A DNA stretch of 64,000 bases from Beroe ovata (Eukaryota; Ctenophora; Nuda; Beroida; Beroidae): the NCBI GenBank assembly GCA_946803715.1, contig CAMPET010000069.1:118046-182045 (forward strand), given 5' to 3'. Shown piece after piece: positions 59,240 to 64,000 of this stretch. The translations under genes and the position numbers were made by a program. The notes beneath the pieces were generated by a model, which was not told the DNA's origin, searched no databases, and saw nothing but the letters and a program-made list of their open reading frames with translations. How positions within the stretch are numbered: position 1 is the stretch's first letter; the number at the start of each line of letters is the position of its first letter.

Positions 59240-62200
59240 ATGGGGAGTTCTGACACCTTAGAGCTTGTAACCTACATTGCTTACCAGATATTTCTTCCTC
59301 TTGTATTGGTGGTGTCAGCATATTTCAGAGTCTCTATTGTGTCCTTGTTATGGCTACTTTTCTTCATGGTGTTGCCATGTCTACCAAAATTTTCCATCCG
59401 TAACTGGATAGGTATGGAGATGATTCAAATGTTTTCAAGTGACTTTTGATAATGATGTTCCATATTTGATCTATCTAAATATCTTTTTGATAGAAGTTTT
59501 CACTCAGTTCATAAAAGCCTCAAGATTTATATAATCCTTCTGCTTATAACAAGCACCCTTGCATGTTCTGGACACATAGTTTTCTGGGCTCTCCAGCTTA
59601 GCTTCAAGCTAGATGTCACAATTCAGACATTATGTAAGTATTGCATAGGAGATGGCATATTCTGCCTAGTTCATACTTCACAGAATATAACATAGCAATA
59701 TGATTGATACTGTCCTAGTAACAGACCTATTACAGGTGATCCAACTAACATTCTTCTCATGAATATTGGATTTCAGTCGTAAGTTTTATTCATTCTCGCC
59801 ATCCAGGAACTCAGCAACGAGAATGTGCTTTTTCTTTTACTGTGATAAGCTAGTTGCGTTTGAAATCCAAATATTTTCCCCAGGTTACACGAAGATGTAG
59901 TGCCTGATGTTTTGGACAGGGTCAGACTCATTTTACCAGATTTCGTGGTGTTTTTGGTGACTTGTATCACTACTATCCTATGTTTCAAATCTCCACCTAC
60001 CCCACCACACAGAAGCAAAACAGGCTTGTAAGTAGAGCAAACATATTCTTTGTTCCTTCTTGTTCATCGACATGCACTTAGATAAATATTTTCATTATTT
60101 CAGGAATGTATCAAGGTTATGGAGAACAACAGAGCCCTTTATAACAACCGTCTGTTTGTTTCTGGCTGGATCATTTGCACCAAGCCTTATTAGTATTGTC
60201 TACTTTGCAACCTTCATAACCATTTCTACACTTTGGGCCATTGGTATGTATTCCTACATTTTTGAATAATATTTCATACAGAAAGTTTGTTGGAATATGA
60301 TATCAAAACATATTCCAGAGACCTTCAACAAAAAGGATGCATGGTTGAAAGTAGGTACATCTTTTCAGGTATCAAAATAGGGAAGATCCCATATGTAAAG
60401 TTATTCCTCTTTGTTGTGAGCGGAATACAACTGGTCACGCTGTATGCATACCAGTTTCATGATGTCAATACACGGCTTCTACCCTCCAGTCTGACAGCCA
60501 GGTTAGAAGGGTGATGTGTAAAGAAGTGCCAAGTGCATGATACAATAATCCATCTTTCATATGCATACTTTCAGAATTGAGTCAATGTCATTTTTTCTTC
60601 CTAAATCATAAATGTACATTGTTCAGTGAACATTTACATGAGAAATTTGCACCAGCTGATCGTATTTCACTCACTTATCGCCCCTTTCCAGGTTGTTAGG
60701 ACTGGTACAGTACTTTGTGCAGGAGTGTGCCATCTCAACAAGCACGGTTCCACCCACCATCGTACAGAATCCTCTTCACCTTTCCCTCACTTCAGAGCTT
60801 GTGTGGGGAAACTATGCCTTTGTCTTCGCTCTGACTGCACTTTACTTCTCACTCGGGCAATCTGTGAGGTTTCTAATCAAGGTTAGGGAGCATAACACAT
60901 GAGAAAACGTCATCTATAGGTGAACCTATGAGGTCCTTAAAAACCCGGTGCTCAATGCATCAATAGCGTTTTCTACGCGTCTATTCATGCTGTATTAAAT
61001 ACTGTTGTGAGTGAAAAAGGCTTGGTATGCTCTACAATGGGGAGTTGGAATATAGCGAAATGTTTTGAACAATATGTTACTTTATGCGATGTAGGAATTT
61101 TGATGACAAAGACTAAAATTTATGGTGAAAATATCAAATATTTGTGTATCACCGTTCGGTGTACATTTTATGAACCACATTTTCCACTTGCCATGTTATT
61201 AAATTCTGCTTTGATAGTCATTGTTTTCGGTAGTATACTTATGATACAGCTGTGCTGTTACTGCACACACTACTGACTCATGACTGTGCAATTCATTATA
61301 CAATGTACCTATAGTCAAGTTTAAGTGAGGGTGTGGTATTGAGAGAAAGAGAGAGGTGTTATCAAGTCTGTGTATACTGTTCAAGTGTGCTTTTACATGA
61401 GGGTCTAGTACAACTGATTTGTAGGAAAGTCAATGCAATCGCATCAGGTCGTTGGTTGTAAAGTGGCTATTTCAGAGGAAATCCCACCTTGTCTTTTTGT
61501 TAATCACAACATAAAGTGTGTCTTTTTATGAACCTCATCGATACTACGACACATTTGCCTAGTTAATTGAGAAATGTAAATGTCACATGTTGGGATCATT
61601 CCACTTTGAACAGCTGCTCACTGCTGTGTGTGTGTGTGTGTGTGTGTGTGTGNTGTGTGTATGTGTGTGTATGTGTGTGTGTGTGTATAGCAATGAGAGG
61701 ATATTAAACTGAAACCGAATATCTTATCGTCTTATCAGCATGTGGCGTATACAGCAAAATTAATTGATGTCGCCCGCAAATTCTTGCGAATGTTGAGTTA
61801 CGAAGAAACTGGTAATTCAAGTGATATTGTAATGTGGGTAATGTACTCAAGTTGTTCATGACGAGGGAAATGTTGTAGCTGATTAAAAGGTGAGACATAC
61901 ATTCAAGATAAGATGTACTTACGCAAAGATTACCAAAACTTAAACACGTACCGCTATGTATCTACGGTTAAACCCATCATAAGAACTGAACATGATACCA
62001 AGTCAGGGGTACTCGTTGATGAATGTGCAATGTGCATTTAGGTTTGGAGTTGATAAGGTCACTGCAATGTGTTTCTCCCAGCTCCACCCAATAATGATGG
62101 ACAGGACCATGAATATGGGTAACAAGAGTCCCTATATCAGTTACCAGTCATTTCATTTCCTGATAGGCAGTTTTTCCCTATTTACATACCTCTCTCTCGT

Positions 62201-63974
62201 TCTCTCCCTCCCTCTTAACATGGGCACTTTTTTCAGTTGAGCAGCGTTCCCTCGAGGGGTGAAGCCGGGTCTGAAGAAACTAGGAATGTAAGTCTCAAGG
62301 TTTGTTCAATGTATATCTCTCAATGAGAGATTCTCTCATTTCGGATAAATCTGTCATCTGTGTGATCGAACAATCTTATGCTCAGAGCGATGGAATGTAA
62401 CAAATGTGCTATATTTTGCATGTTATAGCAATATAGCGGTGACGATACTATAAGATGTAAGAGTAGTTTCATTGGTGGTATACATTAAAGTGAGACTATT
62501 CTTGGGTTGTCTATCGTAGGACAAGCTACTTGTACTATGTACAATGAGCAAGCTTCATTTGTATAATGTTTTATCGTTGTTGTACATAATTGTATTGTGT
62601 TGATTATACACTGTACATTTCCCTGTATACAATATGTGTAACTGAAGTATCCTCTCAGACAGAACCACTCCATATCGCTCATTACCCGGTAAACTCAAAC
62701 ACAAGCTTTTGTTTTACTTCATCCTTTGCTTTTGTGTTCGTCCGCAAACACGTTTTATGCTAAGTCGCTCAAAGTTAACTCTCCATAATCTCAAAACATC
62801 TGTGCTAAACTTGTCGATGTGACGCGTGATTGTGATGCACGTATTTGGCTGTGCTTTTGTTTCGAAACGCTTCACTTCTCAGAAATTCCTATCATGAATC
62901 ATCAATCATCATCTCAGACCGAAATTCCTGAAATATTTTCATCTTTCAGTTGTTACAGTGTGACAAAAAGACCAGTCAGAGTTATAACACTATAAACGTG
63001 GATGGAGCACTTGAAGGTAGACTGACGTTTTCATTGCACATGATCGTTATTCGTTCTTAATTCACAGAGCATGATTTGGCGCCAAATCATTTCCACTCGA
63101 ATCATGTGACACAAATTGTTGATCCATGAATGCGTGAACTTGATGGAGCGCGCGGTGACATTTTAAGCAATCACTTCCTACGTATTGCGCGCGTCACGCC
63201 GCGCGCATCTAGTATAGCTGAAATAAATTAATGGTATATATCACGCGCGCACGTTTCTATTCTATGCCTTGCTCTCAAATCAATCAACTCCTCTCTATCA
63301 AAACCCGAGTTTTTGATCAGAGACTCATATTACCACTCTGCCAGATGCAGCGGGACTGCGCGGCTCAATCCGCTCCCGACACTCCTCCTTTGCCTCCTCC
63401 TACCACCCTGAGGAAGAGAGTACCTTCAACCAGATCCTAACCGTCCTGATCAAGCTATCTGTCGATCAGCTGTATCTCATCACTCTTCTCACTCTTATGG
63501 TATCCACAATTCCGGCACATTTCAATTTGAATCATTTCCGAATCCCGAAAGAACGTGATCACGATTTTATCGATCAATTCTGATATCTGAACACAATATC
63601 ATGCGGTATCAAGAGGTCTGATTGCGGTTTTTACAGCTCTGGAGCATCGCGTACATATCGTGGATGGAGTTCGTTCTCCTGGTACTAGTCTGTTTTCTCT
63701 GCATATGTCCCAAGGCAAAGGAAGCTAGCTACAGCGTTGCGTATCCACTTGTTGCATACGGCACGATTCTTGTCTTCATTCAGTACATCTACGGTGAGAC
63801 ATTTGATACATCTACCCTCCATTCATCTTATGGAGCACACAAATTATGATCAAAATGCCAAAAGATAATAAATGTCCGATTCGTGATGCGCAAAATACTT
63901 TCCAGGATTGGATTTAACGGAAAAAGAGCTACCCCAAAAGATTGACATAGGTCTCAAACGAGAAAAGGACAGAG
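59240..63974 (+). CDS. PIEZO: Piezo mechanosensitive channel, N-terminal part (continues past window)
   Basis: Piezo forms trimeric force-gated cation channels in the plasma membrane. Twelve exons keep phase: 59240-59411, 59508-59633, 59736-59778, 59884-60027, 60104-60243, 60369-60501, 60692-60881, 62237-62287, 62950-63016, 63345-63499, 63637-63793, 63906-63974 (open at window end). They give the first ~482 residues of a protein usually over 2,000 long. Recognition rests on FRVSIVSLLWLLFFMVLPCLP at the N-terminus and on LAGSFAPSLISIVYFATF, matching LAGIAHPSALSSVYLL. The block SIAYISWMEFVLLVLV followed by YPLVAYGTILVFIQYIYG matches the YP..YG.LL.LQYIW pattern. These are the first four-helix blade units. 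Exon 2 uses the acceptor at 59507, since the nearer one gives a stop. Human-type genes diverge strongly here, so paralogue class is not assigned. Confidence 0.9.
61626..61688. repeat. (TG)n microsatellite with one ambiguous base in a Piezo intron
   Basis: TG repeats with TA interruptions, and N at 61653. It lies in the 1.36-kb intron 60882-62236, which holds no other convincing feature. Confidence 0.9.
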
Positions 63975-64000
63975 GTACGGCTGAATATATTTCCGATATG

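Noticed and set aside
61007-61276. 89-codon ORF in a Piezo intron
   Set aside because: There are no usable splice sites in phase with neighbouring Piezo exons and no similarity to the channel; the flanking exons join directly in phase 0.

Overview
This is a compact animal nuclear genome window. Genes are split by canonical GT..AG introns, many only 55-150 bp. The fused glutamyl-prolyl-tRNA synthetase, Piezo, ST7, ASAP-type ArfGAP and class-A GPCRs point to a metazoan. Gene spacing, several intronless genes and short intergenic gaps suggest a compact-genome invertebrate (sponge, other early-branching animal or compact bilaterian). I cannot fix the phylum from the sequence alone.

Layout: (1) 1-3300, the 3' end of an unidentified cysteine-rich gene. 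(2) 3301-4959, a repeat island with foldback MITEs and a GC-rich repeat. (3) 4960-24204, nine consecutive plus-strand genes, nearly all for RNA processing, translation or mitochondria: EXOSC3, GARS, MRPS10, MRPL48, RPLP2, RPS16, RPS19, FAM185A, EPRS. Stop-to-start gaps are only 167-516 bp. (4) 24205-25065, a second copy of the GC-rich repeat. (5) 25066-29166, ST7 and LMBRD2. (6) 30959-54328, a 34-exon ASAP-type ArfGAP gene carrying two intronless same-strand genes inside introns: a divergent GPCR and a papain-like protein with its own TATA box. (7) 55784-57926, an intronless class-A GPCR and an unknown, probably N-acylated protein with a TATA box. (8) 57927-59239, a third GC-rich repeat island. 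(9) 59240-63974, the first 12 coding exons of Piezo, running off the window end.

Every confident gene is on the plus strand. Most housekeeping genes have a pyrimidine-rich 3' splice acceptor a few bases before the ATG; four have the identical arrangement CAG|A-ATG. Together with the tight spacing and shared translational theme, this makes a spliced-leader, operon-like organisation the leading hypothesis and the most interesting observation. The intronless peptidase and the acylated-protein gene instead have clear TATA boxes, so two promoter regimes may coexist.

Other highlights: a foldback element family with 8-11 bp target-site duplications; a 271-bp near-perfect palindrome flanked by TA; a 103-bp-armed GC-rich inverted repeat; tandem X-box-like palindromes in an EPRS intron; a 595-residue phosphotyrosine-motif-rich exon in ASAP; and a probable small assembly defect that removed part of an EPRS exon.
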